A DNA stretch of 63,980 nucleotides from Psychrobacter phenylpyruvicus DSM 7000 = NBRC 102152 (GTDB lineage: Bacteria > Pseudomonadota > Gammaproteobacteria > Pseudomonadales > Moraxellaceae), in contig NZ_JMKP01000016.1 of NCBI RefSeq assembly GCF_000685805.1, positions 1 to 63,980 on the forward strand, in the 5' to 3' direction. Each line of letters starts with the position of its first letter. The stretch's first letter is position 1. A program made the position numbers and the translations under genes. Positions 56,543 through 63,980 of this stretch are shown piece after piece. The notes beneath the pieces were generated by a model. It saw only the letters and a program-made list of their open reading frames with translations. It searched no databases and was not told the DNA's origin.

Positions 56543-57163
56543 ATGACTGATAAAGCTAGTATTGTAAACTCCAGTACGCTGGATGAAGCGCTGAAGATGG
56601 CTGTTGTCTATCATAGTAACTATGGGCATACCCGTAAGGTTGCTCTAGCTATAGAACAAGGTGCTCGAGACTATGCCCAAGATAAAGTAGAAGTCCGAGC
56701 GTTAGATGTAGATGATATGGATTGGGAATTTGCCGATGCTGCCCAAATGATGGTCTTCGGTAGCGCAGTCTATATGGGCAGTGTTACTGCTGAATTTAAG
56801 ACCTTTATGGACAGTACCTCTAAGCGCTGGTTTCATCGTAAATGGCATGGCAAATGGGCAGCAGGATTTGCTAACTCTGGTGGGCTGAGTGGCGATAAGC
56901 TGGCGGCCTTACAGCAGATTTTTGGCTTTAGTATGCAGCATGGTATGAACTGGGCGGGCTTCCCAGTAATGCCGACTGGTCATAGCGAGCAAGACATCAA
57001 CCGTTTATCCAGTTTTATGGGTTTAATGACCCAGTCCGGGAACGCCTCACCAGAGATCACACCAGGCGAGGGTGATATCAATTCAGCCAAGCTGTTTGGG
57101 GAGCATCTGGCACAAACCTTGATTAATCAGCCGCCAAAATTGCCAGTAGACGAAGAAAGTTAG
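56543..57163 (+). CDS. flavodoxin-like NAD(P)H-dependent FMN oxidoreductase
   Basis: 206 residues. The flavodoxin-fold FMN loop is AVVYHSNYGHTRKVALAIE, followed by FGSAVYMGSVTAEFKTFMD and AGFANSGGLSGDKLAALQQI, which resemble WrbA/NQO-type quinone reductases, with GMNWAGFPVMPTGHSEQD unlike the usual WrbA continuation. Probably a cytoplasmic two-electron quinone or flavin reductase; substrate unknown. A short N-terminal polar leader (~18 residues) precedes the fold. Monocistronic, 95 bp after pgeF. Confidence 0.85.
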   Translation: MTDKASIVNSSTLDEALKMAVVYHSNYGHTRKVALAIEQGARDYAQDKVEVRALDVDDMDWEFADAAQMMVFGSAVYMGSVTAEFKTFMDSTSKRWFHRKWHGKWAAGFANSGGLSGDKLAALQQIFGFSMQHGMNWAGFPVMPTGHSEQDINRLSSFMGLMTQSGNASPEITPGEGDINSAKLFGEHLAQTLINQPPKLPVDEES

Positions 57164-57206
57164 TCTTAAGTTATTGGTGAACCTAAAGTTTTTGATTAAC
57201 CTTAAG

Positions 57207-57419
57207 TTATTGGTTGGAGCTAGAGACCAGCGGTAATTTTTGGTTGTCAGTAGCAGCCGGGTTTGGAATTGATGCGCTATTGACGATTAACGGGCTAGGA
57301 AAATCAGCAGTAACAGGAATGGGGCTCTCTGCCATTTGAATGTTTTGACACCCTGTCATAAAGGTTGTCAAAGCAGTTAGCCCTAGTAATAATATAGATT
57401 TTTTTGGTATTAAAAACAT
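57207..57419 (-). CDS. small predicted lipoprotein
   Basis: 70 residues from ATG 57419 (a GTG two codons upstream is possible). A basic N-terminus and hydrophobic core end in FMTGC-Q, an acceptable lipobox. The mature ~48 residues are Pro/Ser/Asn-rich with no fold signature. It lies between tolB and the flavodoxin gene, where pal would be expected in other species, but it is far too short to be Pal and lacks an OmpA-like domain. Function unknown. Confidence 0.6.
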   Translation of the reverse strand: MFLIPKKSILLLGLTALTTFMTGCQNIQMAESPIPVTADFPSPLIVNSASIPNPAATDNQKLPLVSSSNQ

Positions 57420-57561
57420 AGTCACTCACTATAGTAAATCGTTGAAAGATGTTGCAGGATAAAAAAGCTTTAATCCAGCAGTAGCTGAACATAGTAAGTA
57501 TTAAATGAGATAAAGTGCAATGGCTTTCTCTTAGTCTGATAAATAAAAGTCTGATTAAATA

Positions 57562-57591
57562 AAAAATCTCAGTTTTAGAACTGAGATTTTT
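57562..57591. terminator. tolB terminator
   Basis: AAAAATCTCAGTT / AACTGAGATTTTT, 13-bp perfect stem, TTAG loop, flanked by A- and T-runs. It is ~50 bp past the tolB stop on the minus strand. Confidence 0.93.
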
Positions 57592-57641
57592 TTGTTTTTT
57601 ATAACTAAAAAAGAGTGTAAGTAAAATAGGGGAAATACTAG

Positions 57642-58973
57642 CTATTTGGCGCTAGGGACCCAAGTTGGAGATTTGGCAATACCTTGAGTCGGTAGCGTAA
57701 TCACTTTGCCCCCATCTACAAAACGGATAACTAAGTTACCGTTTTTGGCACCCTGAGAATACACCACACGCTCGCCACTCGGTGAGAATTTAGGAGCTTC
57801 ATCTAAGCCGGTAGCCCCAAAGTTGGCAATAATAGAGCCGTTATTGCTCATAATCGCTGCACTGCGTCCATTTAAGAAGCCGATCTTTGTGCCATCAGGA
57901 CTGTAGTTAGGGTTGGTAGCATAGCCACCTCGTGAGATTCTTACTGGTGAGCCTGAGAAGTTATAACGATAAATGCTCGGGCGATTGGGGCTGGCGTGAT
58001 CCGAGGCATAGACAAAGCTTCCGTTCGGTGCGTAGCTTGGTGTGACCTGCTCATAAGGGCCAGACATGACCAACTCTGGTTTACCGCCACTGCTACTAAC
58101 GCGATAAATGTCTGCATCACCATTCACTGTGCTCGAGAATAAAATCTTTGAGCCATCGGAGGAGAAGCTAGGGTTCAAGCTACTGCCTTTCATGTCAACT
58201 AAGCGAGTCAGTTGACTGTTCTGAAGATTATACTTCCATAAGTGCGCACTGTTGTCTTTTAGCTGCACAGAGTAGGCGACTGAACGACCATCAGGAGATA
58301 CTGCTGGGCTATAGATAGAGGCATCAGTGACTCGAGTCAGCACACGTTTGTTACTACCATCAGCATCTATTAATACCAAAGCAGAGGTTTTTGACTTACC
58401 ACTACCTTGCTCTTCTACATAGATAATACGAGCATTTAGGTCTAACTTCTTACCGGTAATTAGTTCATAAATAAGGCCGGAGGCTTTGTGAGCCGCTGTC
58501 TTACTGTCTGCTGCTGTAACCGTCTGTGTGCCTCTGATAATTCTACCTTTGGCCACTTCAATTACTTCAAAAGTAATGGTGGTATTGCCAGCAACACTTT
58601 TGCTGCTACCAATGACCATGTATGGAATGCCTAACTGCTGCCAAGCTGGTAGCGTTGCCGCTAAATCATCGCGACTGTGTGGTTGACCAATTAAGCCTTC
58701 GCTGGTCACTTTTAAGGGAGTGGCTTGCAAGTCTTTTTGGATAATTTGTGAGGTGTTGCTATCGCCAGCAAAAGGCACAAAGGCCACTTGGTTTTGACTT
58801 ACTTCTCCTTTTTTGGAGATGGTTACCTCTAAGTCGTAGTCTTCTTCTGCGTGGGCGCTTACGCCGACTATCAGGCCTAGCGATGCCAATAGGGCACAAG
58901 ACAAGCTGGTGGTTAGTTGTTTTTTAGAGCGAATGGTTGGGTACTCAGTATTTATCATTTTAGTTTTTTTCAT
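57642..58973 (-). CDS. tolB: Tol-Pal system protein TolB
   Basis: Periplasmic beta-propeller of the Tol-Pal system. 443 residues (E. coli 430). A signal peptide ends VSAHA-EED (~43), preceded by a longer polar leader than usual; M6 is an alternative start. The N-terminal domain has DLQATPLKV and GIPYMVIGS. The propeller shows WD-like repeats (YSPAVSPDGRSVAYSV, NPSFSSDGSKILFSS, TPSYAPNGSFVYAS, NPNYSPDGTKIGFL, APKFSPSGERVVYS). Last gene of tolQRAB here; pal is missing downstream. Confidence 0.96.
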   Translation of the reverse strand: MKKTKMINTEYPTIRSKKQLTTSLSCALLASLGLIVGVSAHAEEDYDLEVTISKKGEVSQNQVAFVPFAGDSNTSQIIQKDLQATPLKVTSEGLIGQPHSRDDLAATLPAWQQLGIPYMVIGSSKSVAGNTTITFEVIEVAKGRIIRGTQTVTAADSKTAAHKASGLIYELITGKKLDLNARIIYVEEQGSGKSKTSALVLIDADGSNKRVLTRVTDASIYSPAVSPDGRSVAYSVQLKDNSAHLWKYNLQNSQLTRLVDMKGSSLNPSFSSDGSKILFSSTVNGDADIYRVSSSGGKPELVMSGPYEQVTPSYAPNGSFVYASDHASPNRPSIYRYNFSGSPVRISRGGYATNPNYSPDGTKIGFLNGRSAAIMSNNGSIIANFGATGLDEAPKFSPSGERVVYSQGAKNGNLVIRFVDGGKVITLPTQGIAKSPTWVPSAK

Positions 58974-59316
58974 GGAGTTATAAAGCCTATCTTAGAATTC
59001 GGATAAGAGGAGCATATAAAGGACAGAGTAAGAAGTAAAGCTTAAAACAGTAATTTACAACAGCCATCTGCGTCAAGCAATCTCAATGCTAGAGATATGT
59101 CATGAGTCCTTAGTAGTCCTTAGTATTGTTCGCTTTAGCAAAGCAGCTTGTCAACAGAAGTAATTTAGCAAAAAAAAGCAACTTATCAAAAAAAGCAACT
59201 TGGCAAAATAAACCGTTAAAGACAGTCGCATCAAAGATAACACTGGTGATTGTTGATGGTTGCACCTAAGTTTAAACCCTCACTCATATCTAAGCCATTA
59301 ATTTACCTTGCCTGCC
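58974..59316. other. tolA-tolB gap with A-rich tandem repeat
   Basis: 343 bases, no gene. A ~17-bp unit is repeated three times with drift at 59159-59210 (core AGCAACTTATCAAAAAA; first copy AGTAATTTAGCAAAAAAA). A second small duplication, AGTCCTTAGT twice, lies at 59104-59123. An unusual length for this normally tight junction, so tolB may have its own promoter. Confidence 0.75.
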
Positions 59317-60189
59317 TTATCGAACGACGAAGTTAAGTTTCAGTCGACGTTTGTTGGTGCCAATAACCGGGGTGAGGGGACTTGCTCGGTTGACCGCCGA
59401 TTCCAAAGACTCCTTGAGTGCTGGATCAGAGGTATTGGCAGTAACACTTAGCACGTTGCCGTTTTCATCAACGGTTACTGATACCGAGACAGCGGCACCG
59501 ACCTTGCCCACTGGTGGCGTCCAATGAGGTTCAATCAGGCTTACCAGAGCGCCAGTGATGTCACCACTACTATATTTGCTGCTACCACCGCCTGTAGGTT
59601 TGGATGTAGATTCTGAGGGGAAAGTGGCACTAAGCTGATCTTGGTTATTGCTATTGCTATTGCTATTAGGGGTTACTTTTGGAATATTTTTTGTTGTTTT
59701 TGAATTGTCAGTAGACTCCACTGCTGTAGTGTCTGCAAACTCTTCTGTGTGACTGCTCTCCGGAAGTTCATTTAGTTCAGTAAAGACAGGATCACTACTG
59801 TCATTGGCACCCATAGGCTCTGGAGCAAGCTCTATCCTTCTATTAAAAATAGAGGATATGCCTCTGGAGAAGACCGAATCACTACCAATATAGGAGGGGT
59901 CATTATTGGTAGCTGGTGGCTGATGGTTGATCTCAGGGGTCTCGGGAATCTCACCAGCAGCCAGAGACTCACGGTTGGCCTGAATATCCGCTTGCAAGCT
60001 TGCCAACTCCTCAGGGGTGATGATGCTGGTCTCAATAGCCTGATTGTCTTCAATCTTAGGAACTTGGTACGACAAAGCAATAAATGCCAATATAGAGCCA
60101 TGCACGATTAAGCTTAAGACAGCTGGCAGGACGATGCCATTATCTTCAGGCTCTACAGGAACGTAAACACTAGGCGCTCGATTTAGCAC
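59317..60189 (-). CDS. tolA: TolA-like protein with atypical linker
   Basis: Energy-coupling protein linking TolQR to the outer membrane. 290 residues, versus 421 in E. coli. A cytoplasmic start and one membrane helix (~20-42) are followed by a ~165-residue polar Ser/Asn/Glu/Pro-rich linker, which replaces the long Lys/Ala helix of standard TolA. The C-terminal TonB/TolA-like domain is at ~205-290 (GDITGALVSLIEPHWTPPVG; VTVDENGNVLSVTANTSDPAL). Identity rests on position between tolR and tolB. The GTG start is preceded by a modest TGAGAC site. Confidence 0.85.
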   Translation of the reverse strand: MLNRAPSVYVPVEPEDNGIVLPAVLSLIVHGSILAFIALSYQVPKIEDNQAIETSIITPEELASLQADIQANRESLAAGEIPETPEINHQPPATNNDPSYIGSDSVFSRGISSIFNRRIELAPEPMGANDSSDPVFTELNELPESSHTEEFADTTAVESTDNSKTTKNIPKVTPNSNSNSNNQDQLSATFPSESTSKPTGGGSSKYSSGDITGALVSLIEPHWTPPVGKVGAAVSVSVTVDENGNVLSVTANTSDPALKESLESAVNRASPLTPVIGTNKRRLKLNFVVR

Positions 60190-60330
60190 AGTAATAGTCT
60201 CAAAATTTTAGTTAAATAGTAGGGTCTAAGCTTAGTCTGGTTTGGTCAGGCTGTTAATGGTTTTGTAGCTGGTTTATAACTTTATAGCAAGAGAGCTAGC
60301 TTATAAATTTTTAAGTAGTTTATATTGTAA

Positions 60331-60783
60331 CTAATTAAGATTAGTAGGCAGGGGCTGACCAGTTAATAAGCCTACTTTTTTTATCCCAGCTTTTTGTAGG
60401 TTAGCCATCAACTGCATTACCATACCATATTGATTGTTTTGGTCAGCATTAATCATGACTTGCACCTCATTGCCTGGTGAACTATTTTGTAAGCCAATTA
60501 GAGTCTCGATCAATGCCTCTTCAAGCACAGGCGTATCGATGTTGTTTTCATAACTCATATAAATCTCCCCATTACTTTTTAGAGAGATAATCACCGGCAT
60601 TTGAGCTCCGGTAGCAATGTTCTCCGTAGTGGCTTTAGGCAAGTCAACATCAACGCCTGTAGTCAGCATCGGGGTGGTCACCATAAAGATGACCAATAGC
60701 ACCAACATCACATCAATGTAGGGCACCACATTCATAGAGGCATTCAGCTCTTTTTTATGTCTTGAAAAGGGGCTGGCTTTCAT
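60331..60783 (-). CDS. tolR: TolR, Tol-Pal energy-transducing protein
   Basis: 150 residues, standard. One N-terminal membrane helix (~20-42) carries the conserved Asp for proton flow (VPYIDVMLVLLVIFMVTTPM), followed by DVDLPKA and an ExbD-type periplasmic domain. GGAGC lies 6-7 bases before the ATG, and tolQ ends 12 bp upstream. A 141-bp gap separates it from tolA. Confidence 0.95.
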   Translation of the reverse strand: MKASPFSRHKKELNASMNVVPYIDVMLVLLVIFMVTTPMLTTGVDVDLPKATTENIATGAQMPVIISLKSNGEIYMSYENNIDTPVLEEALIETLIGLQNSSPGNEVQVMINADQNNQYGMVMQLMANLQKAGIKKVGLLTGQPLPTNLN

Positions 60784-60795
60784 AACGTGCTCCTT

Positions 60796-61536
60796 TTATA
60801 CCAGAGGGGACTGAATGTTTTGAGCAACAACCGCAGGATCATTTTGAGTAGGAGTAGCTGTTTCGTGAGTCTCACGTTGTAGCATACCAGTCATCTCATC
60901 ACAAAATAGGGCGCGGCTGTCGTAAATGCCGGCTGCTTTGGCGGTAAAATGGTTATAGGCCAAGACCGCTGGGATAGCGGCAAATAGACCCATAGCGGTA
61001 GCGATTAAGGCTTCAGCAATACCTGGAGCCACAGCAGATAAGCTAACTTGTGATGCTTCAGATAGACCGATAAAGGCATTCATTATTCCCCAAACGGTGC
61101 CAAATAAACCAATGTAAGGAGACACTGAGCCAATACTCGCCAATACTGCTAGGCCTGATTCTAATGACTGTTGCTGACGGCCAAGACCCACACGAAGCTT
61201 ACGTTCTACGCCATCGATAATATGATCTTTGGGCTGACGTTTTTTATTCATGCGTAAGAATTCAGAAAAGCCGACATAAAATATATTGGCCAGTCCATGA
61301 CGATCCGGTGAGTTCTGAATCCCTTGATACAGTTTCGCCAAATCTTCTCCTGACCAAAACCAGTTTTCAAAATGCTGATCTTGGCGCTTGGCTGTACCTA
61401 GTCGTGCGCTCAAACGGAAAATCAGCACCCAACAAATGATGGAGGCTAATAATAAGATAGCCATAACAATCTGAACCAATAAGCTGGCATTGGTAATGAG
61501 ACTAATAAGGTTGATAGAATCTGACAGCTCTGACAT
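60796..61536 (-). CDS. tolQ: TolQ, Tol-Pal proton channel subunit
   Basis: 246 residues, standard (E. coli 230). Three membrane helices, with the conserved segments LASIGSVSPYIGLFGTVWGIM and APGIAEALIATAMGLFAAIPAVLAYNHF. Forms the proton-driven motor with TolR. First gene of the cluster; ybgC, its usual upstream neighbour, is not seen. A GTGAG site precedes the ATG. Confidence 0.96.
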   Translation of the reverse strand: MSELSDSINLISLITNASLLVQIVMAILLLASIICWVLIFRLSARLGTAKRQDQHFENWFWSGEDLAKLYQGIQNSPDRHGLANIFYVGFSEFLRMNKKRQPKDHIIDGVERKLRVGLGRQQQSLESGLAVLASIGSVSPYIGLFGTVWGIMNAFIGLSEASQVSLSAVAPGIAEALIATAMGLFAAIPAVLAYNHFTAKAAGIYDSRALFCDEMTGMLQRETHETATPTQNDPAVVAQNIQSPLV

Positions 61537-62073
61537 GAATAACTCACTTGAGGTTATAAAAGGCTAAATAAAATAGAGATTAAAGGAAAATAAGGTGGAG
61601 ATAAGGCAAAATATGAAGCAGCTGCTATTATCACTACAAATATGGTTTTTAGCTACCAGTTGTAAGCATAAGCGCCAGTACCGGTATAAGTACAAGCGGG
61701 CCTAATATAGTAGGGCTACATTATACCTTAACCTATGCTGATTCTACTACTTCCAAATGGCCTTATAAACTCATGCAATAATTAGATTATTTGCCTTAAT
61801 CTATCAGCAATACTCAAAACTGCTCAATAATCTTCTCTAACTGTTTAATAATAGAAGACTTTACATAGAATTTGATGAATTATTGGTCAAAAGTGTACTA
61901 GTTTTAACGCGAATCCTATATAATCTGTCCTTTTTTTATTATATTAATGCAGTATTTCTTATTGTCTGTCTTTGGTTAAGTAAAAGGGTTAAGCAAAAAG
62001 ACAAGCTTATCTTTTCTACCTAAGCAGCTCCCTCTTTTGGTTTTTCAACGCAAATATACTCAGGCTACTACCT
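61537..62073. other. divergent tolQ / permease intergenic region
   Basis: 537 bases, no gene. It should contain the tolQ and permease promoters. No purine riboswitch structure was recognised upstream of the permease, although a purine permease might be expected to have one. The middle is poor in open frames. Confidence 0.5.
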
Positions 62074-63369
62074 ATGAATGCAATTGAGCGCTATTTTGGC
62101 ATTGACGGTCAAAACACCACGATAAGAACAGAAATCCTAGCAGGGATTACTACGTTTTTAACGATGGCATACATTATTTTTGTTAACCCAAATATTCTTG
62201 CAGATGCAGGCATGGATAGTGGGGCAGTGTTTGTGGCCACATGTTTGGCTGCGGCAGTAGGCTGTTTCATCATGGGTATTTATGCCCGCCTTCCAGTAGC
62301 CTTAGCACCCGGTATGGGATTGAACGCTTTTTTTACCTATGGCGTAGTACTGGGCATGGGTTACACCTGGCAGACCGCTTTAGGGGCGGTCTTCTTATCG
62401 GGCTGTATCTTTGTTTTCTTAAGCTTATTTAAGATTCGCGAATGGGTTATTAATGCCATTCCAAATAGCTTAAAACAAGGTATCGTTGCTGGTATTGGTG
62501 CTTTCTTGGCTTTTATTGCCTTGAAGAGCTCAGGCGTTATCGTAGCTAACGAAGCCACTTTTGTCAGTCTAGGGAATTTACAACAGTTCTCGCCTATGAT
62601 GGCCGCATTGGGCTTCTTTTTGATCATTGGCTTGGTCTACCGTAATGTACCAGGTGCGGTAACCATTGGGATTTTGGCCGTGACCGTTATTGCGGTTATA
62701 ACTGGAAATGTGCCCTTTAATGGGGTAATGTCCATGCCGCCTTCCATTGCACCTACTTTTATGCAACTAGACATTGCAGGTGCGTTTGATATTGGCATGA
62801 TCAGTGTGATTTTTGCCTTCTTATTCGTCGACTTATTTGACACCTCAGGAACCCTAATTGGGGTAACCAATAAAGCAGGCTTAGTAGATAAAAATGGCGA
62901 TATCCCTAACTTAGATAAAGCTTTATTGGCGGACTCTACGGCGACAGTAGCCGGCTCATTACTAGGGACTTCTTCCACTACCAGCTTTGTTGAAAGTACA
63001 GCAGGGGTAGCTGCTGGTGGCCGTACAGGTCTTATGGCCGTGACTGTAGGCGTGTTGTTTTTATTAAGTATTTTCTTTGCACCATTGGCAGGCATGATTC
63101 CCGCTTATGCTACCGCAGGCGCTATTTTCTATGTTTCGGTATTAATGTTATATACCTTAAAGGACATAGATTGGGAAGACTTAACTGAAGCGGCTCCTGT
63201 GGCAGTAGTACTACTATTGACGCCGTTAACTTACTCAATTGCTGATGGTATCTCTTTAGGCTTTATTACTTATACCGTGGTAAAAGTATTAACTGGTAAA
63301 TTTAATCAAGTAAGTGTGGCAGTCTGGGTACTGACCATTATCTTAATGGCAAAAATTGTATTTTTATAA
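62074..63369 (+). CDS. NCS2-family purine permease (AzgA/GhxP-like)
   Basis: 431 residues with ~12-14 membrane segments. AGITTFLTMAYIIFVNP and APGMGLNAFFTY are signatures of the AzgA-like branch of NCS2, which imports adenine, guanine and hypoxanthine with protons; FVDLFDTSGTLIGV and GTSSTTSFVESTAGVAAGGRTGL are the conserved substrate-site regions. Not of the UraA/xanthine branch. Exact base preference cannot be read. Single-gene unit with a weak ribosome-binding site. Confidence 0.92.
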   Translation: MNAIERYFGIDGQNTTIRTEILAGITTFLTMAYIIFVNPNILADAGMDSGAVFVATCLAAAVGCFIMGIYARLPVALAPGMGLNAFFTYGVVLGMGYTWQTALGAVFLSGCIFVFLSLFKIREWVINAIPNSLKQGIVAGIGAFLAFIALKSSGVIVANEATFVSLGNLQQFSPMMAALGFFLIIGLVYRNVPGAVTIGILAVTVIAVITGNVPFNGVMSMPPSIAPTFMQLDIAGAFDIGMISVIFAFLFVDLFDTSGTLIGVTNKAGLVDKNGDIPNLDKALLADSTATVAGSLLGTSSTTSFVESTAGVAAGGRTGLMAVTVGVLFLLSIFFAPLAGMIPAYATAGAIFYVSVLMLYTLKDIDWEDLTEAAPVAVVLLLTPLTYSIADGISLGFITYTVVKVLTGKFNQVSVAVWVLTIILMAKIVFL

Positions 63370-63809
63370 TCCATAGCATTATCTAGCAATAGGCTTGGTA
63401 ACTATGATAACATTTAGTTATCAAGCTCATAACCTCAAGCAACGCCGTAGAGGTTTTTCTTTTTAGGTAAGTGATGACGTTCTATCAATAACTTCACCTG
63501 TAAAAGAAGAAGGCATTAGTGAGTTTGTTATTACCTATTTCACCTTTGAGTATTTATTACGGTCATGTATTAATTACCCAGTGGTTAAAAAGTAAGACAG
63601 CTTGAGTTCACTAAGCCGCTACATTCTTAATTCACTATTTTTAGTTCCACTTAGACTGAACCAAAACCGCCGTCTTACCTCCTAATTAGGTTGGGTATGA
63701 TTTGGCGGTTTTTTTTATGGGATTTATCTACCTGATTTGAGAGGTTAGCCTTAGTAGGGCTCCCATTAGCTGTAAAAATAGCTTGGCATTTTGCCGGTAA
63801 TATCAATAT
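63370..63809. other. region between the permease and the right IS copy
   Basis: 440 bases with no supported gene. A hairpin GCTTGGTAACT / AGTTATCAAGC (63393-63403 / 63416-63426) lacks a T-run; a better terminator follows (63663-63716). Confidence 0.6.
63663..63716 (+). terminator. Rho-independent terminator, long loop
   Basis: AAAACCGCC (63663-63671) pairs with GGCGGTTTT (63704-63712), then a T-run. The loop contains its own small hairpin (ACCTCCTAATTAGGT). Confidence 0.75.
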
Positions 63810-63980
63810 TTACCCCACTCTCAACACTTTATTAGCAATTCAAACTGAAGAGGCGGGGTACCAAGTTTTTTATTAAAAAGAAAAAAGAAATTATGCGCCA
63901 GAATCTTACGCGTTAAACGATGAGACAAATGCCATAAATCTCTAGCACGTACTTTCTGTATATTAAAGCAGTCAGACAAT
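63810..63980 (-). mobile_element. IS982-family insertion sequence, inverted copy, 3' end only
   Basis: The reverse complement of the window start: about 98% identical over the ~170 bases shown, with four substitutions (three in the A/T-run, one A/C just after GGTA). It runs off the right edge, so its 5' part is not visible. Terminal bases TTACCCCACTCTCAACAC give the IS end. Confidence 0.85.
63821..63980 (-). CDS. IS982-family transposase, C-terminal fragment (5' beyond window)
   Basis: Minus-strand frame open from the right window edge to TGA at 63821-63823. The tail reads LSDCFNIQKVRARDLWHL and later AHNFFFLFNKKLGTPPLQFE; it differs from the left copy at a few residues (CFLLKKKLGN there). 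No stop or frameshift in the visible part. The remainder lies outside the window. Confidence 0.85.
   Translation of the reverse strand, partial: LSDCFNIQKVRARDLWHLSHRLTRKILAHNFFFLFNKKLGTPPLQFELLIKC

Noticed and set aside
57207..57419. Pal lipoprotein
   Set aside because: The gene in the expected position is only 70 residues and lacks an OmpA-like peptidoglycan-binding domain.
61900..62073. Purine riboswitch upstream of the NCS2 permease
   Set aside because: A TATAATCT string is present, but the three-way-junction sequence and loop pairs of the purine aptamer were not found.

Overview
The window looks like chromosome from a Psychrobacter-like member of the Moraxellaceae (inferred). The evidence is a moderately A+T-rich gammaproteobacterial gene set, the long ~480-residue type of glyceraldehyde-3-phosphate dehydrogenase, gene neighbourhoods such as obgE-proB, bamD/rluD/pgeF, tamA-tamB and tolQRAB, and housekeeping proteins that carry extra hydrophilic low-complexity segments. 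No rRNA, tRNA, CRISPR array, prophage or plasmid backbone was seen.

Layout. 1-0.3 kb: 3' end of an IS982-family transposase; the inverted second copy sits at 63.81-63.98 kb, so the window is one segment between two facing IS copies. 0.3-11 kb: a tiny membrane protein, an LplT-like MFS carrier, and the tamA-tamB envelope translocation pair. 11-13.6 kb: a Fur-controlled hemP that is too short for routine ORF calling, a Nudix/TMP-synthase-like fusion and a lipocalin. 13.8-21 kb: GAPDH, obgE, proB, hemE, argC. 21-25.4 kb: a coiled-coil membrane protein, clpS and clpA. 25.6-32.5 kb: ung, tadA, cmk, rpsA, ihfB, a CNNM/CBS membrane protein and a small exported protein. 32.7-37.4 kb: two lytic transglycosylases, mltD (eight LysM repeats) and mltF, converging on one terminator. 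37.4-38.4 kb: almost 1 kb without a gene, containing a 4 x 19 bp tandem repeat. 38.4-41.3 kb: a NIF3-family protein, a DegS-like protease and a 2Fe-2S ferredoxin.

41.5-47.2 kb: class Ia ribonucleotide reductase, with nrdA and nrdB separated by about 2 kb of accessory DNA. That DNA holds two unrecognised genes, a small Cys-rich protein gene, a doubtful ORF and at least five REP-like palindromic elements. nrdA has two NrdR-box-like sites 32 bp apart upstream. 47.6-53.8 kb (minus strand): a YbeD-like protein, rpoD, dnaG, bamD. 54-57.2 kb (plus strand): rluD, pgeF, a flavodoxin-like protein. 57.2-61.5 kb: a small lipoprotein and tolQ-tolR-tolA-tolB without pal. 62-63.4 kb: an NCS2 purine permease.

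Common threads are envelope maintenance (TamAB, BamD, TolQRAB, MltD, MltF, DegS-like protease), DNA precursor supply and replication (NrdAB with ferredoxin, DnaG, Ung, Cmk), and proteolysis (ClpSA). I did not find a clearly new defence or biosynthetic system. The best candidates for unexplored biology are the accessory DNA splitting nrdA from nrdB, the enlarged TamA, and the recurrent short tandem repeats between and inside genes.
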